From contig SLNU01000176.1 in assembly GCA_007132865.1 (NCBI GenBank), positions 1-6,109 of the forward strand: DNA of 6,109 bases, written 5' to 3'. Origin of the DNA: Bacteroidales bacterium (lineage in GTDB: Bacteria; Bacteroidota; Bacteroidia; Bacteroidales; UBA7960). Both the position numbers and the translations under genes were made by a program. Below the pieces are notes generated by a model. The model worked only from the letters and a program-made list of their open reading frames with translations. It searched no databases and had not been told where the DNA came from. Below, piece after piece: positions 1 through 6,109 of the stretch (position 1 is the first letter of the stretch; every line of letters starts with the position of its first letter).

Positions 1-148
1 AAAGGACCCTGTCGGACCGTACGGAGCCAAGGGCATTGGGGAAATCGGCATGGTGCCCACCGCTGCAGCGGTCGCGAATGCGTTTTATGCCTTTGACGGA
101 ATGAAAAGGACCCGCCTGCCGATGGGGAAAAATAAAGAAAAAAAATAA
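1..148 (+). CDS. Xanthine dehydrogenase family, molybdopterin-binding subunit (C-terminal end, partial)
   Basis: The reading frame is open from base 2 and gives 48 residues before TAA at 146-148; the rest lies upstream of the window. The fragment begins KDPVGPYGAKGIGEIGM. The GxKGxGE loop is the hallmark of the molybdenum-cofactor subunit of xanthine dehydrogenase/aldehyde oxidase enzymes, and its glutamate (codon at 41-43) matches the catalytic base, Glu1261 in bovine XDH. The following PTAAAVANAFYAF segment matches the usual last helix of the family (a run of Ala with 'ANA' then a short tail). The end is a lysine-rich tail. Such enzymes hydroxylate purines or other N-heterocycles and aldehydes using Mo-pterin, with FeS and FAD domains or subunits. 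The substrate cannot be told from this piece. The amidohydrolase that follows after 17 bases suggests purine or related heterocycle catabolism. Confidence 0.88.
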   Translation, partial: KDPVGPYGAKGIGEIGMVPTAAAVANAFYAFDGMKRTRLPMGKNKEKK

Positions 149-152
149 ACCC

Positions 153-159
153 GGAAGGA
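153..159 (+). promoter_or_regulatory. Shine-Dalgarno site of the SsnA-like gene
   Basis: GGAAGGA lies 6 bases before the ATG at 166. It is the clearest ribosome binding site in the window and supports that start. It sits in the 17-base gap after the upstream hydroxylase gene, which fits translation from a shared transcript. Confidence 0.7.
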
Positions 160-165
160 CACACC

Positions 166-1386
166 ATGGGGATTACATTAAAGAATGCGACATACGTGGA
201 CTGGGAGAGCCTGGAGTTCACGACGACCGACATCCAAATTGAAGGAGAAGAAACGGCCGAGATCGATTGCCGGGGAAAGCTGGTTACCAAGGCTTTTGCC
301 GTCGGCCACCACCACGTGTACTCTGCCCTGGCCAGGGGGATGCCTGCCCCGCCGGTCAAGCCGACAAACTTTCCGGAGATCCTGAAATATATCTGGTGGT
401 CTCTCGACAAATGCCTGGATGAGGAATCCATCTATTATAGCGCATTGGTTACGGCCATGGCGGCAGCGAAGGCAGGATCGGCACTTGTCATCGACCATCA
501 TGCATCTCCTAATTATATCAGCGGATCATTGGACATAATTGCCAGGGCCTTTGATGAGGTTGGCGTCAAACATTTACTTTGTTATGAGATTACCGACAGG
601 GACGGCAGGGAAAGGGCCGAAGCCGGACTGGAGGAAACAGGTCAACACCTGAAGAAACGGCCGGGGCTTGTCGGACTGCATGCCTCGTTCACCGTGGGGG
701 ATGAAACCTTGTACCGGGCCGTGAACCTGATGAAGGAAACCAACTCAGGGATACATATGCATGTGGCGGAGGACTTGTCTGATCAGGAACATTGCCTGAA
801 AAATTACCGGAAAAGGGTTGTGCAACGGCTTTCCGAAGCCGGTGTGCTGAACTCCCCGAAGACCATCCTGGTACATGGCCTGCACCTGGAAGGGCAGGAG
901 CGGGAGATTATCCAGCAGTCCCCTTGCTGGGTGGCCCAGAACATGGAAAGCAATTTGAAGAACAAGGTGGGGTTCTTTAATGGAGTCGGATTGGGCCACA
1001 GGGTCATGCTGGGAACCGACGGCATGCACGGGGATATGCTCCAAAGCCTGAAGGCCGCGTTTTTTGTCGGACAAAAGTTTGACGCCCTCGATCCTGCCGC
1101 TGCTTACCAACGCTTCCGGAATGCCAATCGCTATGCCGCTCAGAACTTTCCCGGCAGCAATGAGAATGACCTGGTGGTGCTTGACTATGACCATCCGACG
1201 AAAATTAACAAAGAGAATTTTATCGGGCACTTGCTCTTTGGCATCAATTCCAGCCATGTGCGCGACGTGATCGCCGGGGGAAGGCTGGTGGTGAGAGACA
1301 GGGTGATCCAAACGGTCGACCAGGAAGCTGTGCTGGCCGAATCAAGGGAGGTGGCAAGCAGGCTGTGGAAACGAATGTGGAAATAA
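166..1386 (+). CDS. SsnA-like metal-dependent amidohydrolase (aminohydrolase/chlorohydrolase family)
   Basis: This 406-aa protein has the metal-dependent hydrolase (amidohydrolase) layout. A short N-terminal beta segment (about 1-40) precedes a TIM barrel. Metal and catalytic residues are visible in order: H48-x-H50 in GHHHVYSALARGM, HMHVAED (His197/His199 and Glu202), His237 in ILVHGLHL, and Asp285 in GTDGMHGD. The phrases HHHVYSALARGM and QNMESNLKNKVG closely resemble SsnA and the guanine deaminase/TrzA-AtzA type deaminases, which hydrolyse C-N bonds of heterocycles with one divalent metal. It is shorter than typical SsnA (about 440 aa), mostly because the N-terminal domain is compact, and the usual PG before HxH is replaced by KAFAVG. 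The start is supported by GGAAGGA 6 bases upstream. It follows a molybdenum hydroxylase by 17 bases, so the two probably act in one pathway. SsnA itself has no firmly established substrate, so I assign only the family. Confidence 0.85.
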   Translation: MGITLKNATYVDWESLEFTTTDIQIEGEETAEIDCRGKLVTKAFAVGHHHVYSALARGMPAPPVKPTNFPEILKYIWWSLDKCLDEESIYYSALVTAMAAAKAGSALVIDHHASPNYISGSLDIIARAFDEVGVKHLLCYEITDRDGRERAEAGLEETGQHLKKRPGLVGLHASFTVGDETLYRAVNLMKETNSGIHMHVAEDLSDQEHCLKNYRKRVVQRLSEAGVLNSPKTILVHGLHLEGQEREIIQQSPCWVAQNMESNLKNKVGFFNGVGLGHRVMLGTDGMHGDMLQSLKAAFFVGQKFDALDPAAAYQRFRNANRYAAQNFPGSNENDLVVLDYDHPTKINKENFIGHLLFGINSSHVRDVIAGGRLVVRDRVIQTVDQEAVLAESREVASRLWKRMWK

Positions 1387-1436
1387 TGGCCTTTTTTCGT
1401 TAGTTTAGCAAATAAAAACACAATTCAGTAACGCCA

Positions 1437-3041
1437 TTGGAAAAGATCCGGTCACATATCAGGCATGATGAGGAGTTTCACCAGAACCGTGACTTCAATC
1501 ACCGCATGCTGCAAAGCCATAGGGAGATCCTCCAACGGGTGATGCTGGGCGGTCCCTCCCACGCAGTTGAAAAACACAGGATGCGGAACAAACTGCTGGC
1601 GCGGGAACGCATCGACTTGCTGCTGGATCCCAACACGCCCTTTCTGGAGCTTTCGACACTGGCCGCGTACGGGCAGTATGGGGACGGGTTCCCATCGGCC
1701 GGGATTATTACCGGGATTGGGGTTGTGCATGGGCAGGAAGTGGTGGTGATCGCCAATGACGCGACGGTGAAGGGCGGCACCTATGTCAAGGAAACCATAC
1801 GCAAGCACTTGCGGGCGCAGGAGATTGCCATGCAGAACAAGCTGCCGTGCATTTACATGGTGGATTCGGGCGGGGTTTTCCTCCCGGAACAGGCAGAGGT
1901 CTTTCCTGACAGGGATGACTTCGGACGCATTTTCTTTAACCAGGCCAGGCTTTCGGCAGATGGCATCCCGCAAATATCCATAGTGATGGGAAGCTGTACG
2001 GCCGGCGGTGCATACATCCCCGCGATGAGCGATGAAACCATCATCGTGAAAAACCAGGGGACAATCTTTATTGGGGGTCCGCCATTGGTGAAGGCCGCCA
2101 CAGGGGAGGTGGTAAGCCCGGAAGAGCTGGGCGGGGCGGAAGTACATACGACCAAATCGGGCGTGGCTGACCATTTTGCGGAGAATGACCAGCATGCCAT
2201 CGCCATTTGCCGGAATATCTTTGAAACCATCCAGCCAACCGAAAAGCAGGCGCTGGATGCTGCCAGGCCCGAAGAACCGGCCTACGACCCGGAAGAATTA
2301 TATGGAATCCTGCAGTCCAACCCAAAAAAACAAACGGATCCATACGAGCTCATCGCCCGGATCGTGGATGGGAGCAGGTTTCAGGAGTTCAAGGCCCGTT
2401 ATGCCACCACCCTGGTGACCGGCTTTGCCAGGATCATGGGATATCCGGTGGGCATCATCGCCAACAATGGGGTGCTGTTCGCGGAATCCTCGCTCAAGGG
2501 GACCCACTTTATTGAGCTGTGTAACTTCAGGAAGATTCCCATTCTTTTTTTGCAGAACATCACCGGCTTTATGGTCGGAAAAACATACGAAAACGCTGGT
2601 CTGGCCAGGGACGGGGCAAAGCTGGTACATGCCGTGGCCAATGCCAATGTGCCTAAGGTCACCATCATCACCGGGGGTTCCTATGGGGCTGGAAATTATG
2701 CAATGGCCGGAAGGGCTTTCGATCCCAACTTCCTGTTCATGTATCCCGGATCAAGGATCTCTGTAATGGGCGGGGCACAAGCTGCCAATGTACTCGCCCA
2801 GGTGAAGATCGACCAGCTGGAAGCAGCAGGGAAAACGGTGGATGAAAAGGAAATGGAAGAGATGAAAGCTTCCATCCTGGAAAAATACGAGGAAGAGGGT
2901 TCTGCCTATTACAGTACCTCCCGCCTGTGGGATGACGGGGTCATTGAACCGATGCAGACACGACAGGTGCTGGCCATGGCCATATCCATTTCATTAAACA
3001 GAAAATTCGGCGAACCCCGGAGCGGGGTTTACAGGATGTAA
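1437..3041 (+). CDS. liuB: Acyl-CoA carboxylase carboxyltransferase (beta) subunit, probably 3-methylcrotonyl-CoA carboxylase beta
   Basis: The 534-aa product is a full-length carboxyltransferase; MCC beta is usually about 535 aa. It transfers CO2 from carboxybiotin to the acyl-CoA gamma carbon. Visible blocks are [14 protein letters not shown] near the N terminus, [10 protein letters not shown], and [19 protein letters not shown]. The first-half oxyanion motif is SCTAGGAY (AGGA at 189-192). [17 protein letters not shown] and [18 protein letters not shown] follow, with GGSYGAGNY (413-421) in the second half. The C terminus is SGVYRM, like the usual GVFRM end. These blocks are typical of MCC and geranyl-CoA carboxylase rather than of AccD or propionyl-CoA carboxylase. 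An in-frame stop at 1413-1415 and the lack of an ATG before codon 24 leave TTG at 1437 as the only start that keeps the family length; no Shine-Dalgarno is visible. The hydratase and alpha subunit downstream make leucine catabolism most likely. The symbol is by analogy with Pseudomonas liuB (mccB). Confidence 0.9.
   Translation: MEKIRSHIRHDEEFHQNRDFNHRMLQSHREILQRVMLGGPSHAVEKHRMRNKLLARERIDLLLDPNTPFLELSTLAAYGQYGDGFPSAGIITGIGVVHGQEVVVIANDATVKGGTYVKETIRKHLRAQEIAMQNKLPCIYMVDSGGVFLPEQAEVFPDRDDFGRIFFNQARLSADGIPQISIVMGSCTAGGAYIPAMSDETIIVKNQGTIFIGGPPLVKAATGEVVSPEELGGAEVHTTKSGVADHFAENDQHAIAICRNIFETIQPTEKQALDAARPEEPAYDPEELYGILQSNPKKQTDPYELIARIVDGSRFQEFKARYATTLVTGFARIMGYPVGIIANNGVLFAESSLKGTHFIELCNFRKIPILFLQNITGFMVGKTYENAGLARDGAKLVHAVANANVPKVTIITGGSYGAGNYAMAGRAFDPNFLFMYPGSRISVMGGAQAANVLAQVKIDQLEAAGKTVDEKEMEEMKASILEKYEEEGSAYYSTSRLWDDGVIEPMQTRQVLAMAISISLNRKFGEPRSGVYRM
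3013..3029 (+). repeat. Perfect inverted repeat (7-bp stem, 3-base loop) at the end of the beta-subunit gene
   Basis: AACCCCG (3013-3019) and CGGGGTT (3023-3029) are exact reverse complements around GAG. The repeat lies inside the last codons of the carboxyltransferase gene, 10 bases before its stop and 22 bases before the next ATG. No U-tract follows, so it does not look like an intrinsic terminator. In mRNA it would form a short, GC-rich hairpin that might protect the 3' end of the upstream reading frame or tune initiation of the hydratase. It may equally be chance in coding sequence. Confidence 0.5.
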
Positions 3042-3051
3042 TTGCTTACGA

Positions 3052-3876
3052 ATGATTGTTTTCGACACGATAGAAACCACAATTGACGGCAGGATCTGTA
3101 CGCTATGGCTGTCCAGGGAGGGAAACAGGAATGCCATCAACGGGCAAATGGCAGACGAGATCCTGAACTGCCTGGATGCTCTTGCCCATGACGAAGGTGT
3201 CAGGGTGCTGATAATCAGGGGCAAGGGCAAGGTATTTTGTGCCGGCGGGGACCTGAACTGGATGCTTTCCAGGGAGGCAAACAAGGCGGTTGAAAGGCCG
3301 GCGGACCTTTTGTCGCAGCTGTTTTATTCGCTCTATCACTTTCCGAAGCCCGTCATTGCCTTTGTGCATGGGTTTGCCATGGGCGGGGCGATGGGCCTCG
3401 TGGCCTGCGCAGATTTTGTGGTGGCAGCCGAAGATGCGTTTTTCGCATTTTCTGAGGTCAAACTCGGACTGGTGCCGGCGACCATCTCACCGTTTGTCGT
3501 GAAACGGATCGGCGAATTCCGGTCCCGCCAGCTGATGCTGCGTGGCGACAGAATCAGCGCCGGAGAGGCAAAGGATGCGGGGCTGGCAGACTTGTTGGTC
3601 CCGGCCCTGGGTCCAGGGGATGCCTCCTCCGGCAATCCCGTGACAGAAAGGCTGCTGGCAGAACTGGCGGGATCACTGGCAGCCAATGCCCCCCTGGCCA
3701 TGCAGGCTTGCAAGGAGCTGGTAACCAAGGTCGCCTCGGCAGACATTACCGATGATCTCCTGGCCTTTACCTCCGACCTGCTCACCCGGATCAGCGGGGA
3801 ACCCGAGGCAAGGGAAGGAATCCGGGCCTTCCTGGAGAAACGCAGGCCGGAGTGGCCGAAGGGGAATGAAAATTGA
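3052..3876 (+). CDS. liuC: Enoyl-CoA hydratase/isomerase family protein, probably 3-methylglutaconyl-CoA hydratase
   Basis: This 274-aa crotonase-fold protein has the CoA and oxyanion-hole segment KVFCAGGDLNWM (60-71) and the second oxyanion segment HGFAMGGAMGLVACADFVVAAED (106-128). SEVKLGLVPATISPFVV (134-150) follows; the GLVPATISP form is characteristic of methylglutaconyl-CoA hydratases of the LiuC type, where ordinary crotonases have GxxPGxGGT. The residue equal to rat crotonase Glu164 is present (Glu135), while the Glu144 position is Gly115. The reaction would be hydration of 3-methylglutaconyl-CoA to HMG-CoA. A loop at about 184-196 (PALGPGDASSGNP) looks longer than in simple crotonases. 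The gene starts 10 bases after the beta subunit, with only a distant AGGA, and its stop overlaps the next start, so it is inside one operon. An isohexenylglutaconyl-CoA hydratase (AtuE-like) is the main alternative. Confidence 0.83.
   Translation: MIVFDTIETTIDGRICTLWLSREGNRNAINGQMADEILNCLDALAHDEGVRVLIIRGKGKVFCAGGDLNWMLSREANKAVERPADLLSQLFYSLYHFPKPVIAFVHGFAMGGAMGLVACADFVVAAEDAFFAFSEVKLGLVPATISPFVVKRIGEFRSRQLMLRGDRISAGEAKDAGLADLLVPALGPGDASSGNPVTERLLAELAGSLAANAPLAMQACKELVTKVASADITDDLLAFTSDLLTRISGEPEAREGIRAFLEKRRPEWPKGNEN
3859..3865 (+). promoter_or_regulatory. Shine-Dalgarno-like site deciding the TTG start of the alpha subunit
   Basis: AAGGGGA lies 7 bases before TTG at 3873 but 16 bases before the in-frame ATG at 3882. 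The spacing therefore favours TTG, overlapping the hydratase stop as TTGA, and suggests translational coupling. The site is inside the hydratase coding sequence. Confidence 0.45.
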
Positions 3877-5864
3877 ATGAAATGAGAAAGATTGATAAGG
3901 TACTCGTAGCCAACAGGGGGGAGATTGCCGTCCGTATTTTCAGGACGCTAAGGGAGATGGGAATATCCAGCGTGGCCGTTTACTCCGCTCCGGATACACA
4001 GGCCGTCCATGGAGGGATGGCAGATCAAAGCCTCCGACTGAAAGGCAAGGGCCTCTCCGAGACTTACCTGAATGGTCCGCAGATCATTGAACTGGCCCTG
4101 GCTTCGGGCGCCGATGCAATACATCCGGGCTATGGATTCCTTTCAGAGTCGGATGGGTTCTCAAAAGCGGTCAGGGAAGCGGGATTGGTGTTTATCGGAC
4201 CAGGAGACGAGGCCATCCGCCTCATGGGCAACAAGGCTCAGGCCAGGCGCCTGGTGGCAGAGGCCGGGATCCCGGTTATAGAAGGAGCTGCCGGCAGGCC
4301 GGAAGAACTCGCGCTAAAAGCGGTGCAAATAGGGTTCCCGGTCCTGATTAAGGCAGCTGGTGGTGGAGGAGGGAAGGGGATGCGCATCGTATATGCGAAA
4401 GATGAGCTTGAGGAGACACTGGAGGCAACGCAGCGGGAGGCCCTGAGCTATTTTAGGAATGACGAGGTATACATCGAAAAATATCTGGAGAACCCCAGGC
4501 ACATTGAGGTGCAGGTTCTGGCTGATCACCATGGAAAAGTACTCAGCCTGCTTGAAAGGGATTGCTCCATACAGAGAAGGTACCAGAAGATCATCGAGGA
4601 GGCGCCTGCCCCGGGCATCTCTGACGGCTTGCGTGAAAAGCTGATGGAGGCCGCCAGGACAATCGCCAGGCGCATTTCCTATACCAATGCCGGCACTGTG
4701 GAATTTTTGGTGAAAGGGGAGGATTTTTATTTTCTCGAAATGAATACCCGCATACAGGTCGAGCACCCGGTCACCGAAATGATCACGGGGATGGATCTCG
4801 TCCGGGAGCAATTGCACATTGCGATGGGCAGGCCACTTTCGATGCGGCAGGAAGACCTGATGGCAAACGGCCATGCCATTGAAGCAAGGGTATATGCCGA
4901 AGATCCGGCCCGTAACTTTTTGCCCTCCCCGGGAAAGATCATCCATTACCGGGAGCCCGGGAACAACGGACTGCGGATTGATACGGCCATGGAGGCCGGT
5001 TCTGTGGTAAGCATGGATTTTGACCCGATGATCAGCAAGGTGATCAGCCATGGATTCAATCGCACAGAGGCCATTCAAAAGCTAAGAGACGGGCTGCGAA
5101 ACTATGCCATTCACGGGATACAGACCAATCTGGCTTTTCTGGACGGACTGCTGGGCTCGGAAGAATTTGCCCGCGGGGAGACCGATACCGGCTTATGTGA
5201 CCGCCTGGTGGAAGGCGGTCTGGGCCATCAGCCCCCAAAAGAAGAATATGATGAACTGATGATTGCTGCCTTTCTTTTTGCGTCCAGGGAAAATGGCGCA
5301 GGGAAACAGGCTGTGTGGAGCAGGCTGGGCTACTGGAGACTCCTTATGTCACCAGAACTGCTCATTAGCGAGCGGGTTGTGCAGCGGAACCTGTTTTTCA
5401 AGAACCCTGAACGGTTCCAGATGGAACTGGCCGGCGAGCTGGTGGACTACCACCTGTTGAGGAAGTCCCGGCAGGAAATGAGCATTGAGGCGGCGGGCGT
5501 GGTGCACCAGCTTCGCTATACATGCGCACAGGATGACTCGGTGTGGATACAGAAAGGTTCATGTACCTGCCGTGTCAGATATGCACAAAAGATCGATGAC
5601 AGGGAGCTGATCGGACTTGGTCACAGTCCCATGTCTTCAGAAAACAGCGTGGTAAAGGCACCCATGCACGGAAAGGTGATCAAGGTCAACGTCAAGCCTG
5701 CAGACATTGTCAACAAGGGAGATACCTTGCTGATCCTTGAATCCATGAAGATGGAGAACCGGATCGTGGCCACCGCAAGGGGGAAGGTGGAAAGCATTGC
5801 CGTGGAGGCAGGTGTGCTGGTATCCGACAACACCCCCCTGGTATACCTTTCATCCGTTACCTGA
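3873..5864 (+). CDS. liuD: Acyl-CoA carboxylase alpha subunit (biotin carboxylase + biotin carrier), probably 3-methylcrotonyl-CoA carboxylase alpha
   Basis: The 663-aa product has the length and order of MCC alpha. The biotin carboxylase N-domain runs from about residue 8 (KVLVANRGEIAVRIF, then HPGYGFLSE). The ATP-grasp domain has the glycine loop KAAGGGGGKGM (160-170), ERDCSIQRRYQKIIEEAPAP, Glu277, and EMNTRIQVEHPVTE from Glu289 with Arg293. The biotin carboxylase C-domain contains Arg339 in EARVYAEDP. A BT-type linker follows (about 450-585), then a biotinyl domain with PMHG and ESMKMEN, Lys626 (AAG at 5748-5750) being the biotinylation site. It makes carboxybiotin from ATP and bicarbonate and passes it to the beta subunit encoded two genes upstream. 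The residue equal to E. coli BC His236 is Tyr237, which is unusual. TTG at 3873 overlaps the previous stop (TTGA) and has AAGGGGA 7 bases upstream; ATG at 3882 is an alternative that removes only three residues. The substrate is inferred from context. Confidence 0.9.
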   Translation: MNEMRKIDKVLVANRGEIAVRIFRTLREMGISSVAVYSAPDTQAVHGGMADQSLRLKGKGLSETYLNGPQIIELALASGADAIHPGYGFLSESDGFSKAVREAGLVFIGPGDEAIRLMGNKAQARRLVAEAGIPVIEGAAGRPEELALKAVQIGFPVLIKAAGGGGGKGMRIVYAKDELEETLEATQREALSYFRNDEVYIEKYLENPRHIEVQVLADHHGKVLSLLERDCSIQRRYQKIIEEAPAPGISDGLREKLMEAARTIARRISYTNAGTVEFLVKGEDFYFLEMNTRIQVEHPVTEMITGMDLVREQLHIAMGRPLSMRQEDLMANGHAIEARVYAEDPARNFLPSPGKIIHYREPGNNGLRIDTAMEAGSVVSMDFDPMISKVISHGFNRTEAIQKLRDGLRNYAIHGIQTNLAFLDGLLGSEEFARGETDTGLCDRLVEGGLGHQPPKEEYDELMIAAFLFASRENGAGKQAVWSRLGYWRLLMSPELLISERVVQRNLFFKNPERFQMELAGELVDYHLLRKSRQEMSIEAAGVVHQLRYTCAQDDSVWIQKGSCTCRVRYAQKIDDRELIGLGHSPMSSENSVVKAPMHGKVIKVNVKPADIVNKGDTLLILESMKMENRIVATARGKVESIAVEAGVLVSDNTPLVYLSSVT

Positions 5865-5965
5865 GAATTTGGTTTGCAGACTGTTCAATAATATTTTTTT
5901 TTCTATAAACAAAACTTTGAGAAAATTCGTTTGTTATTCAATTTATAACCTATTTATTTAAAAGT
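5865..5965 (+). promoter_or_regulatory. A/T-rich intergenic region, probable promoter of the acyl-CoA dehydrogenase gene
   Basis: These 101 bases between the alpha subunit and the next start are far more A/T-rich than the genes. They include a run of nine T (5894-5902) without a convincing stem before it. AACAAA (5908-5913) and TTTGTT (5930-5935) form a 6-bp inverted repeat. TTTG at 5930 followed after 17 bases by TATTTATT (5951-5958) loosely resembles the Bacteroidota -33/-7 promoter pattern (TTTG, then TAnnTTTG), but it has mismatches, short spacing and lies very close to the ATG. A promoter or weak operator is likely from composition; its exact position is not established. Confidence 0.3.
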
Positions 5966-6109
5966 ATGATCACCAGTCCGTTTTTAACTAAAGAGCACGA
6001 AGCGCTCAGGGCCCGGGTACGGGAATTTGCAGAAAAGGAGATTCGCCCGCTGGCGGCCGAACTGGATGAAACCGAGACTTTCTCTGTGGAATTAACCAGG
6101 AAAATGGGG
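5966..6109 (+). CDS. Acyl-CoA dehydrogenase (N-terminal end, partial), possibly isovaleryl-CoA dehydrogenase
   Basis: Forty-eight codons are visible before the window ends. The peptide FLTKEHEALRARVREFAEKE followed by IRPLAAELDETETF and ELTRKMG is the standard N-terminal helical domain of FAD-dependent acyl-CoA dehydrogenases (helices, then the P-x-x-x-x-D-E/x pattern and the R/xKMG before the usual G-L-x-G). The ATG at 5966 gives the normal short lead before this domain; only AAAAG precedes it, so the ribosome site is weak. These enzymes introduce the alpha-beta double bond in acyl-CoA and pass electrons to ETF. Placed next to the carboxylase block, isovaleryl-CoA dehydrogenase (LiuA) is the attractive choice, since it makes 3-methylcrotonyl-CoA. 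The catalytic glutamate and the substrate pocket are outside the window, so the substrate is not determined. The A/T-rich gap suggests it may be transcribed separately. Confidence 0.82.
   Translation, partial: MITSPFLTKEHEALRARVREFAEKEIRPLAAELDETETFSVELTRKMG

Noticed and set aside
1370..1401. AACGAA (1370-1375) and TTCGTT (1396-1401) around a T-run after the amidohydrolase gene, as a terminator.
   Set aside because: The stem is only 6 bp with a 20-base loop, and the T-run lies inside the loop arm, not after the stem. It is too weak to call a terminator.
1452..2195. Long minus-strand open frame (247 codons) opposite the beta subunit.
   Set aside because: It is fully antisense to a strongly conserved carboxyltransferase, and its translation shows no recognisable domain. 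It is a shadow of the real gene.
1437..3041. Propionyl-CoA or acetyl-CoA carboxylase beta subunit.
   Set aside because: The [18 protein letters not shown] and C-terminal GVYRM blocks, and a linked hydratase, match the MCC/GCC group.
3052..3876. Assigning the crotonase as a fatty-acid beta-oxidation enoyl-CoA hydratase.
   Set aside because: The GLVPATISP block and position between two acyl-CoA carboxylase subunits fit a methylglutaconyl-type hydratase better, and the Glu144 position is Gly.
4314..5078. Long minus-strand open frame (254 codons) opposite the biotin carboxylase.
   Set aside because: It lies wholly within the conserved ATP-grasp coding region and has no family features; treated as a frame shadow.
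5894..5902. Run of nine T after the alpha-subunit gene as an intrinsic terminator.
   Set aside because: No GC-rich stem precedes it; the nearest pairings (for example TTG/CAA) are 3 bp. The run fits general A/T richness of the gap.

Overview
The window is a bacterial chromosomal segment with all genes on the + strand. It holds the junction of two catabolic modules. I see no mobile elements, RNA genes or CRISPR arrays. Coding sequence is of moderate GC and uses AGG freely for arginine. The intergenic gaps are sharply A+T-rich, and most starts lack a strong Shine-Dalgarno sequence. Together these hint at a Bacteroidota-like anaerobe or facultative bacterium, but this is a weak inference from style and gene order, not a firm assignment.

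Left edge (1-1386): the last 48 codons of a xanthine-dehydrogenase-type molybdenum hydroxylase large subunit, including its catalytic-glutamate loop. After 17 bases comes a complete SsnA-like amidohydrolase of 406 aa. This pair resembles the purine or heterocycle catabolic neighbourhoods where SsnA-type aminohydrolases sit next to molybdenum hydroxylases.

Centre (1437-5864): three tightly packed genes forming a liuB-liuC-liuD-like block. They encode the carboxyltransferase (beta) subunit of a biotin-dependent acyl-CoA carboxylase, a methylglutaconyl-CoA-hydratase-type crotonase, and the biotin carboxylase/BCCP (alpha) subunit. The gaps are 10 bases and a 4-base TTGA overlap, so one transcript is likely. 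The best reading is 3-methylcrotonyl-CoA carboxylase plus 3-methylglutaconyl-CoA hydratase of leucine breakdown. The related geranyl-CoA carboxylase (Atu) pathway has the same gene kinds and is not excluded by sequence alone.

Right edge (5865-6109): a 101-base A/T-rich gap, probably with a promoter, then the first 48 codons of an acyl-CoA dehydrogenase. It is plausibly isovaleryl-CoA dehydrogenase, which would supply the substrate of the carboxylase. In that scheme the dehydrogenase makes 3-methylcrotonyl-CoA, alpha and beta carboxylate it, and the hydratase yields HMG-CoA, leaving HMG-CoA lyase to be found outside the window.

Nothing here looks like a wholly new system. The points most worth a second look are the His-to-Tyr change in the biotin carboxylase ATP site, the short SsnA-like enzyme with an altered metal-motif lead-in, the two TTG starts, and the unproven substrate of the carboxylase.
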